Shown piece by piece: positions 47,871-64,000 of a stretch of 64,000 nt of DNA. Each line of letters starts with the position of its first letter. Positions within the stretch are counted from its first letter, which is position 1. The stretch lies in assembly GCF_009730915.1 (NCBI RefSeq), contig NC_052479.1:14019819-14083818 (forward strand), read 5' to 3'. A program made the translations under genes and the position numbers. The DNA comes from Dioscorea cayenensis subsp. rotundata (taxonomy: Eukaryota; Streptophyta; Magnoliopsida; Dioscoreales; Dioscoreaceae). A model generated the notes under the pieces. That model did not search any database. It was not told where the DNA came from and saw nothing but the letters and a program-made list of their open reading frames with translations.

Positions 47871-49110
47871 CATGTTTGGAGAAGGGAAGAAGTGGCAAAT
47901 GAAGTCAATCATGGTTCCAATATAGCCAGCTCCAGCTATGACTTGCTATTGTGGCACTCCAATGAGTGTTTTAAGCAAGCATGCATTCTTTTCTTTCCCA
48001 ACCTTCTTAAATGGGTTCAAATAAGGTTGTAGACCTTCTTGTTTGTTGATGGGATTCAATTGCTTAGCAAATACAGTGGAATACTATTAGGTGTTACTAG
48101 CAAAGATGCGTTAAGGGACTTTTCCTTTTTGCTTTCACTGTTGTAAATAATGAGAGTATTGATAACAAGATATGGCTTATGTAGAACTTAAAATGGTGGA
48201 CTCTATGAATGTCGGGATGGGTATAAGAGAACCATCACTTTCATTTCTAATTAGTCCATGGGCTTGATAAATGCTATTTCCAATGTTTTCTTGGGCTCAT
48301 CTCATGATTAGTGCTTATGCCACTTAGAAGCCAATGTCCATAAAGTATTAGCTTGTCTCATAAAACCAATTAGGGACAACTATATAAGACTGTCCGAGAA
48401 GATAGCATTTGTGATCACATGGAGGGAGTATGAAGATGGCCTGTGGGAATTGAGAGAGGTTCTTCAGAAGGCATACAAATGGCTACATGAAAAGGTTGAG
48501 TAGGGCCAATAGTGCAATTACCGCTTTCATTTGAGAGAGGTTCTCAATAAGGTGAAATTTACCCTAATGTTGTACAATCTTTTAATGCTTGGATGAAGGA
48601 AGCTAGAATGTTGTCCATGACAAATATGGCTGACATGATCAAGAGAAGTTATCATCCAACAACTTATGTTATTTGGTCATTTTTACTTCATACCCAATTG
48701 GAGTGCAATAGTTGCTCGTCAAGTTTCTTCTCAATTATACATTACTCATGGAGTATTCTACTAGCATGGATAAGCAAGCTACCATGTATGCTCTATCCTA
48801 GAGCATGCTAGTTTATTGGTAACCTAATTAAGAGTCAAGGGCCTATCTAGCCAATAATCTAATACAATATTTCGAACGTTAGATGGTAGGTTCAAAATGA
48901 TGAATATGATTTACGAGATTAAGTAGTGCAAGCAATAGGAAACTCATCTATGTTCACTGATACATTAAAAGATTGAAAGGTTGATTGAGAAAGAAAGATT
49001 ACACATAAACTATCGATTTGATGGCATTTAATTCAAAGTAGTTGACTATTAGACCAATTTAGTGAACCTAGAATTATGTACATGTTTATGTAGATAGTGG
49101 TGGGTTCTAT
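47870..49110 (+). pseudogene. Mutator-like (MULE) transposase, decayed
   Basis: The plus strand reads, with many stops and shifts, as a mudrA-type transposase. LLWHSNECFKQACILF (about 47940-47990) precedes the first Asp region. SSHDYCLCHLEANVHKV-like sequence (48290-48340, one stop) is the MULE block with the C/H motif. IKPIRDNYIRLSEKIAF and WREYEDGLWELREV follow, then FNAWMKEARML (about 48575-48610). A VNLELCTCLC piece (49060-49090) recalls the SWIM zinc finger. The reading order is that of plant MULEs, whose protein cuts and inserts the element. No terminal repeats were found. Confidence 0.6.
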
Positions 49111-49850
49111 GAGTGTAACGATCAAAGAGCCTTGGGCCACCACACTCTTCTTTTTCATTCACAGTGATTCAGATTGCCTTCTTAAAGACGTGGTAACCTG
49201 GAAGAAAACAAGTGAGGTAACTAGATTGAGAGATGAAGGCTTGACCTCTATTCTCAATAACATCACTATCACCACCATCAACATCTTTTCATCTAATTCG
49301 TGACTTGTTGATCAAGATCTATTTCTATCCAAAAAAAAAAAAAAGACAGATTCCCCCTGTCAACACCTTATATTGGACTGAATATATAAAATAAAATGTT
49401 TTCCACCCATCTGACCATAGTTTTACATATGGTTGTTTCCCATGATTTCTTCAAATTTTGACAGAGTCTGTCTAGATTTGGATAGGTAAACTCATTAAAT
49501 TAATACAATTAAGCATCAAAAAAGGCCAAGGAAATTAAATATAGTTAAACAACATTTTTCAATGAATTTATCATAGCTCCAATCATTTGCAATCTTAAGT
49601 TTAACATCCAGATTTTGCCGAAAAAAAATGTTCCTTTGACCAATCAGGAGTTTTTAGTACTTGTGACAGGATAAAATAATCTAATGATAACAGAAAGCAG
49701 AACAGAAATAACATAAAGCACAACTAGACAAACTTCTGATAACTCAAAGAAAACCATGCATCGAACATTTTTATACAAGAGTCGAGAACATTTACTCTTC
49801 ATAATTGTCCCCAAAAATTCATAAGCAATTCTTCTGCAGTTCAATACATC
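49111..49850. other. intergenic stretch and GLR 3' flank
   Basis: Nothing recognised apart from a poly-A run at 49331-49343. The last 200-300 bases before 49853 should contain the GLR 3' UTR on the minus strand. Confidence 0.4.
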
Positions 49851-49852
49851 AG

Positions 49853-57457
<7,605 letters not shown>

Positions 57458-58100
57458 GGGGAAGTCCTCAGCTTCTTCAGTCTTTCTGAATTACATTCCC
57501 CATTGATTAAGGATGAAGAAAATATGCATTTTCAAAAAGGAAAAAAAGCAAGTCTCCCAAATGATGCCACATGGAAGGAATGACAAAAAAAAGATGGAAA
57601 AGCTACAAATACAGAGATTAAAGACATCAAGTTTCATGCAAAAGAATTATCAACTCCGAACCAATCACAAGAATGTATGAAACACATTTTTTTGTCTTTG
57701 GCTTTCCTTTTTCTAGAGAGAGAAAGAGAAGTTGGGTTGGGTTGCCTGTCAGCCGTCGCGCCAGTCACCACCACAATAGTAAAAAAAAATAAAAAATTGC
57801 TTTTCCTGGTGCCCGTTTCGCAGTCAGGAGACAATAGATCATATCAAAGTTTTTCTTTACAGATACTATGGTTTTTCTTTTGAAAAAAAGGTTTAACTTT
57901 TATTTATTAATAGCTAATTGTAGCCCATGGCTATTTTAGTTATTAAAACAACTATAAAGCACCACCATCATGCGGGAGAGTTAGTATTTTATTTTTCAAG
58001 TTAGAGATTTAGATTTAAATCCTTCCTAAATCAAGAGTTAATTGTTGGAATCTATAGTTCACTCACATTTTTTTTTTCTAATAAACACAAAATGTTGATT
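57458..58100. promoter_or_regulatory. GLR 5' flank
   Basis: The upstream region of the minus-strand GLR gene. It has an inverted ctctct/agagagaaagaga stretch near 57713-57731, which would lie in the 5' UTR or core promoter. A TATA box and start site could not be assigned. Confidence 0.35.
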
Positions 58101-59948
58101 GGGCATCGGTTTTTTTTTAAATATTGTATTTTTTAAAAACTATATATCAAAATGCTCATTTTTTAAATTAATTATGAAAATACGTAAACAAAAGTATCAT
58201 GCATGGTACGTTTTTGCACATGGGTTCTTCCAATTTTTTTTTAAATTTTATAATAGTTTTTATATGATATTTTACATTTACAAACTTATTAAATTTTTAA
58301 ATTAATTTTTTTTTCACAATTCTATTTAAATTTTATAATGGTTTTTTTTATATAATATTTTACGTTTTAGTTCTTATAATTTTTTTAAATTAATTTTTTT
58401 TTTCTCACAATCCTATTTAAATTTTATAATGGTTTTTTATATAATATTTTACGTTTAAGCCCTTATAAATTATTTTAACACATCATTTTCAAGTAAAAAC
58501 ACATATCATACTCCAAGCGGATGAAAAAGATCGCATATATTATTAAAAGATTACAAAGTCACCATATATACTCCAAACTGATGATAACGGATGAGCATGT
58601 ATGAGGACCGTTGTACTTTGTAATATGCCAAATATGCTTCTTTTTGCTAAATGATGCATGAACCCTCCAGTTGCATCCGTCGCCATATAACCGCATTTGC
58701 CTAAATATCGCATAGGATCGGACTCGATGACTTTGTAATAATTTCTTACGGTTGCAGATTTGACTTTGTAATATTCCTTTTCATTATGATTTGTGTTCTT
58801 TTATTGAAAATGATATATGTTAGAAAGAATTTAAATAAAAAAAAATTTATAAGGACTTAAACATAAAATATTATATAGAAAACCATTGTAAAATTTAAAT
58901 AGGGTTGTGAGAACAAATTTTAATTTTAAAAAAAATTATAAAGACTAAAAACTAAAATATTATATAAAAAACTATTATAAATTTTAAATAGAGTTGTGAA
59001 AAAAATTAATTTAAAAAATTTATAAGGTTGTAAATGTAAAATATCAAACTATTATAAAATTAAAAAGAAAATTTTGGAAGAACCCATGTGCAAAAACCAA
59101 GGTAGTCAGACCCGGCCTGGGTATCGACCCGGCCAAGTCCAAGGGTCAGGGGTTGATGGGTTCGACCGGGTTGAACCGGGTTTAAACCGGGATCAATAAT
59201 AAAATATTAAAAATATATATTATAATAATTAATAATATAAAAAATATAACTTATATTTTAATAATTAAAAAACACAATTAATTAAACATAATATTTAAAA
59301 TTTTTATTTTACATATTTTTTTATTTTAAAAATATTTAAAATACAATTAAATTTAATATAAGTTTTAGATTTATATACAATATTTGAAATAAAATAAAAT
59401 ATATTAAAAAAAAAACTCTCACCGCTCCTCTCTCGGGACTCACCAAAGAAATGAAAATACCTCTCTCTCTCTCTCTCTCTCTCTTTCGGGACTCACAAAA
59501 CGAAAAGAAAAAAATCACTCTCTTCATTTCTTCTCATCTCCATTCTCCACGTCTCTCATGTTCTTCGCCTTCTCCAGGTTCCCTCATTTTCTTCTCATGC
59601 TCGCCGTCACCGCCAACACTCTTTCTCACTTCTTCTCATCATAGCATTTTTTTCTTTTTAATTTTATTTTTTTAACCCGTGAGATCCGTCGGGTTAACCA
59701 ATTCCGGGTTGACCGGCCGGGTCACCGGTTTTTGGCCGGGTTATATCAACACCGAGTCAAAGGAGGTAGCCGGACCGGCCTCATGGCCAGTTCCCGATTT
59801 TTTCAGTCGAACCGACCGGGCCGGTAACATTGGCAAAAACATACCATGCATGATACTTTTTGCTCATTTTTGTAATTAATTTAAAAAATGAGCATTTTGA
59901 TATATAATTTTAAAAAATGTAATATTTAAAAAAAAGCCTTGAGCATCC
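58101..59948. mobile_element. fold-back element with long inverted arms, split by a hAT
   Basis: The left arm (58101-58485) and right arm (about 58845-59097 plus 59841-59948) are inverted copies of each other. The outer 120 bp contain tatcaaaatgctcattttt, gtatcatgcatggta and gcacatgggttcttccaa. Inside each arm is a set of three tandem units of about 85-91 bp (left copies start aaattttataat at 58243, 58328 and 58419). A unique centre of about 350 bp has no gene. This is the architecture of fold-back or long-TIR MULE-type elements. The hAT at 59098-59832 cuts the right arm. Confidence 0.75.
59098..59832. mobile_element. non-autonomous hAT, 735 bp, CCGGGTT-rich ends
   Basis: The ends are CAAGGTAGTC and GGTAACATTG (complement CAATGTTACC), and both sides carry gcaaaaac (59090-59097 and 59833-59840), an 8-bp target duplication as hAT elements make. 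Removing the element and one copy restores the inverted arm of the host fold-back element. Dense ccgggtt/aaccgg words stand inside both ends. The interior is AT-rich with a (CT)n run (59461-59483) and a pyrimidine-rich stretch; no transposase. Confidence 0.85.
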
Positions 59949-59973
59949 AAAAGGAGTTAAACCATTTTTTAAA

Positions 59974-60009
<36 letters not shown>

Positions 60010-60840
60010 ACTAGTAAAACTTGGTCAATGGGATATTAAAATATATGAAATTTCTATTCATCAAAAATAAAGTTTAGAACACAACTATAAATTATTTATT
60101 TTTTTGAACAACTACACTACTATGAGGACCTAATTTGAATAATTTCCATCAAACTAGTCAAATTATAAAAAAAAAACAAATCTATTTATTTATTTATTTA
60201 TTTTGAAAGAATAGCTTTGCTCGAAATAAATCTTTATTATATATGAAATAAATTATGAAAAAAAATATTCCAAAGTAAAACTTAAAATTGAATTTAGATA
60301 TATCTGATTTCACATTGCCGGTTTAAACCAATCCCAGATAAGATAGGATAAAGGTTTTTGTCAATTCGAAAAATCTAGTGCACAAACTGGTTTTCAAAAC
60401 CAGATCGGGTACTCTGTTTTGCTCACCATTAATTCTCCATTATTAAATGGTAAGGTAAATGGTTCTACTTACCCCTAATTCTTTATTGTTTAAATGTTAT
60501 TATATGTTTTGCGGACTCTAGTGCCTTAATGTTAGGTGCCCACTTCTAGCGACCTTTAGCTTGGCCTTTGCCTCGTCGAGGAATGGCTTCTGATGTGAAG
60601 AAGCTTTTTAAGTAGGATGATGTACTACAATAATAGAGCAATCTTTAGTAGAAAAGCTCAAAGAATCTATTTCATCAATCCCTTCCCTTTTTTATATATT
60701 TTTCAAAAAAAAAAAAATAACTAAAAATAACTATTCACTACTAATATGAAGACATGGCTAACAACGTGGCTTCATAAACAAACACTAGTAATATGAAATC
60801 GTTATTAACAATGTGGCCCTATTAACAAACATGGTCACCC
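59949..60840. other. AT-rich stretch, probable gypsy 3' region
   Basis: (ATT)n microsatellite at 59977-60007. The rest lies downstream (minus strand) of the gypsy integrase end and may include its 3' non-coding region, but no LTR border was found. Confidence 0.35.
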
Positions 60841-60849
60841 CGTAATGGA

Positions 60850-61300
60850 GTAATGGAAATAGAGAAAACTCATGGTTGCTTGGATTGCATGGAGAATTGC
60901 TTAGGAAATATGATAGCGTGAAACATATTCCTCCGTCTTACAAATGGTCTTGTCCACATGATCATCACGAAGTTTCTTTTATGTCAGCACCACCATCTTA
61001 TATCTCTGCCAAGGTTGTCTTCGCCATTGCCTGATTCATGAACAATGAAAAATGCACCACTTGATGAATTTTACTCCCCTTGAACTTGTAAGCCACTGGC
61101 CTGATGCGCTCAATAATCTTACAAGGTCCATAATACCTTGATGATAACTTGTGTCTTCGCTCCCTGGTTAAGGAATGTTTGTAGGGGTGCTTTTTAAGCT
61201 TAGTCTATTTCTTCAAAATGTAGCTCTTTTCTTCCTCAATCATATGCTGCTTTCATCCGCTCTTTGGTTTTTGTGAGATGCTGCTGTAAATGATGAAGTA
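60850..61300 (-). pseudogene. Ty3/gypsy integrase C-terminal end, minus strand
   Basis: The minus strand (about 61199-61082) reads LKKHPYKHSLTRERRHKL followed directly by SSRYYGPCKIIERIRPVAYK, the strongly conserved GPF/Y-type module at the integrase C-terminus of gypsy elements. It continues, after a small break, into SKIHQVVHFSLF, the counterpart of IHPVFHVS. Later parts are disrupted. Upstream pol (minus strand, above 61300) is replaced by LTR-like DNA, so this is a fragment. Confidence 0.7.
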
Positions 61301-61370
61301 TTTGATCTCATTATTGTTGTTCTTGGTCCACCCCATCATCCCTTGCTAATCCAATCTCGTAGAATATCAA

Positions 61371-62100
61371 AATTGGGTGGGTTAGCTATATATCGCAAGT
61401 GCACAGGTCATCAAATAGTAAACAAGATATCATTTCCACGAGAATGAGGATGTTGATTATTAATTTCTTGCAACTAAATTTTATCTAGACAAATCCAAAT
61501 AAGAACAAAGAAGATGAATAGAACTAATTGTAATTGAAACTAAAACTATTAAAGTGTGGCTAGTGGCAAGGAGGGAGAATTCAGAATTTAAAGGCTTCTA
61601 GGATTAGGGTTTGACCCCAATGATAAACAAAAGATCTTATATGACTCTCTCTATTAAACTTAATTATTGAAGGTGGCTTATCCTAAGATACTCACTATTT
61701 TCTTTCAGAATATAGCAAGGTATCTAATTTAGATTAACTCCTAATTTTGTGGTAATTGAATCTAATTAGACCCTTTAAGTTACATTATAACCATTAATCC
61801 TCAAGAAATCCAAATTTATGATTTTAAGCTTAATCCTACGGTTTCTAACACCACAATTCACCTTCCAGTCCTTCCCTTTGGTATCCAAGATCATGCAAAT
61901 ATGGGATCCATCACATTCACAAGCATTAAGTATCAAAGGATTAAATCAAACTAAATTTAAACATTAAAGGAGAAAGAATAAGTCAATATAAAGAATTTTT
62001 GTTCATCAAGGGGCTAATCCCCAACCCTAGAAAGATAGATCTACTCACTCATGTTCGAATTACAACCCATGATATTCAAACTAAGCATCAATAAATAAAA
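61371..62100 (-). repeat. gypsy LTR fragment (Tat/Athila-like), minus strand
   Basis: cgcaagtgcacaggtcatcaa (61399-61419) is the same LTR-end phrase as at 5052 and 23421. The following 650 bases have no coding capacity and are typical LTR texture (gattagggtttgaccccaatg at 61612-61632). Far border not found. Confidence 0.5.
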
Positions 62101-62104
62101 ATAA

Positions 62105-62559
62105 GAAAATAGCATTTCGTACACATGATAGGAACTATGAGTTACTAGTAATGCCTTTTGGACTCTCTAATGCTACATCCACTTTTCAGGCATGAATGAA
62201 TGATATTTTCGGGCCTACTTGAGAAAGTTTATCCTAGTATTTTTTTTATGATACCTTGATATATAGCTCTACATGGGAAAATCATTTGGAACATCTAAAA
62301 TTGTGTTCTCCATTCTAGCAAACCAACAACTTTATGTCAAAAAAGACAAATATTGTTTTGCAACTACAAAGATTCAATATCTAAGGCATAGTATTAGAGA
62401 AACAGAGGTAATCATGGAGCCCAGTAATATTGTTTTGCAACTACAAAGATTTCTTAGGTTGACAGGATATTATCAAAAATTCATCAAAAACTATGGGAAA
62501 ATAACATCACCCTAAACTGAAATGCTGAAAAAGAATAACTTAAAATGGTCTTCGCTGGC
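62105..62559 (+). pseudogene. Ty3/gypsy reverse transcriptase fragment
   Basis: The plus strand reads RNYELLVMPFGLSNATSTFQ, a stop, then a degraded active-site stretch ending FYDTLIYS where YLDDILIYS is expected, then HLEHLKIVFSILANQQLYVKKDKY, FATTKIQYL and RFLRLTGYYQKFIKNYGKI. These are palm and connection motifs in the right order. The DD pair is lost and several stops occur. Between MEPSN and LQRFL about a dozen codons are missing, and a 26-bp copy of nearby sequence sits there (see findings). The frame is cut at 62559 by the hAT element. Confidence 0.8.
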
Positions 62560-64000
62560 CAGTGGCGGACCCAAAAAATTTTGTCCAGCCCAGGCTTAAA
62601 TAAAAGTCAATGTTTGATATTAAATACAAAAGACACAACAAAATTTAAAGGACATTACTAACTACGTCGATATTCAATATCAATAATAAATATCTAAACA
62701 AAGTTCAAATACAATATATGATAAGTGAAATAACAATGAAAAATACAAATACAAACTACATGCCAACACTTGAGCCACTCTTGTTACTACTATGATCAAG
62801 AGGTGCCAATTGAATCCTACGAGTTCGCATATTTTGAAAATACTGTAAAATATCTTCATTATCAATTTCATTAAATATGCCTTTCTTAATATAGCAAACC
62901 AAGTTATCAATCAAAAAATCATCCTCCATTTTGTTATGCAAATTGGTCTTGATGATATTCATTACTGGACAAAACTCTTTCAACTAAAGCAGTTGAAAGA
63001 GGTAAGACCAACGACAACTCAATCAACCAATAAACTAAAGGATATCTGAGATGTTTTTTTGTTTCAACCAACTTCATATCAAGTTCTCCAATGCTTCCTA
63101 GTGAAGAAAAATCAAAATTTTTTCCCATGTCATATATGTACATGTCTAATTGATCTACCAATGCCATTTGATCCAATTCTGAGAAATCTTATGGATAAAG
63201 CTTGGCAATACGAACTAATTTAATAGAATCAAATCTTGACAATGATTGTTTTGGATCAAGGAAACTTATGCAAGAAGGCAATTCAATAGTAGATTCTGAA
63301 AAATGACTATTCATATCTTGCATAATCATATCAAGAACTTGACATAACAAATAAATAAAACAAACATCAATTAATAAAAATGTAAAGTTTAATATACCAA
63401 AAAAAGTGAAAGTGATATGAAATATACTAACTGAGTAAAAAACCTCAATGTGATAATAGTGAAAATATGTAGTGATTTGCTTCTCACATCTTGCATGACC
63501 GGAGACCAAAAATCTTCCTTCCATATTATTTGGCATCTCAATATCAATTTCAACACAAAACTTTGAACCATTAGCCAACAATTCATCCCATCCATCATCT
63601 CTTAATGATTGCAACTTAAACTTGATACCTTCAACCATGTCTAAAGCATTCACTATAATTTAATTTTTCTCTTGCAAGGCTTGTGACAAGCCATTTGTTA
63701 TACCTAACACCTTTTTCATCAAAAATAATATAAACGCAAATTCAAATCTTTCCAGATGATCAATCAAACGTAAAGCTGCACCTTGTTGGTCAGGATTAGT
63801 TCCATCATCATGAACATTTCCAACAACATCCATTATCCCTGGCCACATCATTAGAAGATGAAGTATTGCATAATAATGAGATTCCCAATGTGTGTCTTTA
63901 GGTCTTGCAAGGCTTGTATCTTGATTGCAGCCTATGCCAGTAGAAATTACACCTTTCTCTATATGTGTAACTATATTTGCATGTTGGCTTTTGTCGAAGC
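62560..64000 (-). mobile_element. hAT element (DUF4371/ZMYM1-like), runs off the window
   Basis: The element starts CAGTGGCGGACCC at 62560, a usual hAT terminus, exactly where the gypsy reverse-transcriptase frame stops. Its transposase lies on the minus strand and continues beyond 64000, so the other end and the target duplication cannot be seen. Confidence 0.75.
62756..64000 (-). pseudogene. hAT transposase (DUF4371 / zinc-finger MYM-type 1-like), C-terminal part
   Basis: From the window edge downwards: GVISTGIGCNQ, then RPKDTHWESHYYAI (64000-63850), DVVGNVHDDGTNPDQQGAAL, then FILFLMKKVLGITN (63851-63660), VEGIKFKLQSLRDDGWDELL (63653-63580), an RCEKQITTYFHYYHIEVFY segment followed by an intron, SFLDPKQSLSRFD, and finally the hAT dimerisation region with LSLVLPLSTALVER and NKMEDDFLIDNLVCYIKK. 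This follows the plant DUF4371-type hAT transposases. A stop at about 63190 (after AKLYP) and a frameshift at about 62980 (inside the dimerisation region) kill it. Confidence 0.8.

Noticed and set aside
57677..57883. 68-residue frame upstream of GLR
   Set aside because: Low-complexity and lying in the GLR 5' flank; no conserved pattern.

Overview
The window is nuclear DNA of a flowering plant. The evidence is intron-bearing plant genes (a chloroplast-type tryptophan synthase beta chain, a plant glutamate receptor-like channel, a plant-type PPR protein, a broken NRT1/PTR transporter), AT-rich intergenic DNA, and layer on layer of plant transposons. I cannot name the species from the sequence. 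One run of exactly 1,000 N (24270-25269) marks an assembly gap.

Layout. 264-1019 holds the N-terminal part of a PLS-type PPR gene (minus strand). 1150-7380 is transposon wreckage: a hAT-like GAACCGG repeat, a G-poor LTR, a second LTR of the Tat/Athila type, a shuffled dispersed repeat, and four 60-bp tandem units. 8640-12415 is the 3' part of a CACTA (En/Spm) element, whose terminal repeat and flank are tandemly duplicated. 14175-17495 and 22789-22945 hold a decayed pararetrovirus-like sequence (promoter, tRNA-Met primer site, movement-protein-like region). It is split by a complete 5,290-bp PIF/Harbinger element (17496-22785) with 18-bp inverted ends and a 3-bp target duplication. 22946-23650 is a minus-strand gypsy remnant with a tRNA-Asp primer site, then a SINE, the gap, and a LINE-like tail. 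27080-30415 is an NPF transporter pseudogene (minus). 31796-37328 is a decayed copia element (minus).

The two best genes lie in the right half, both on the minus strand. The tryptophan synthase beta chain (46374-37902, five exons) makes tryptophan from indole and serine in the plastid. The glutamate receptor-like channel (57457-49853, six exons) is a plasma-membrane ligand-gated cation channel. Between them lies a decayed MULE transposase. Both genes have clean splice sites and correct total length except for single-base insertions (two in TSB, one in GLR), each in a short run of one base. These look more like consensus errors than decay.

58101-64000 is again transposons: a fold-back element with long inverted arms, split by a 735-bp hAT with an 8-bp target duplication; gypsy integrase and reverse-transcriptase remnants; and a hAT element (right to left) that inserted into the gypsy reverse transcriptase and runs off the window. 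The genes show no operon-like or functional link; each would be transcribed alone. The main interest is the nesting history of the mobile elements and the frameshift pattern in the two conserved genes.
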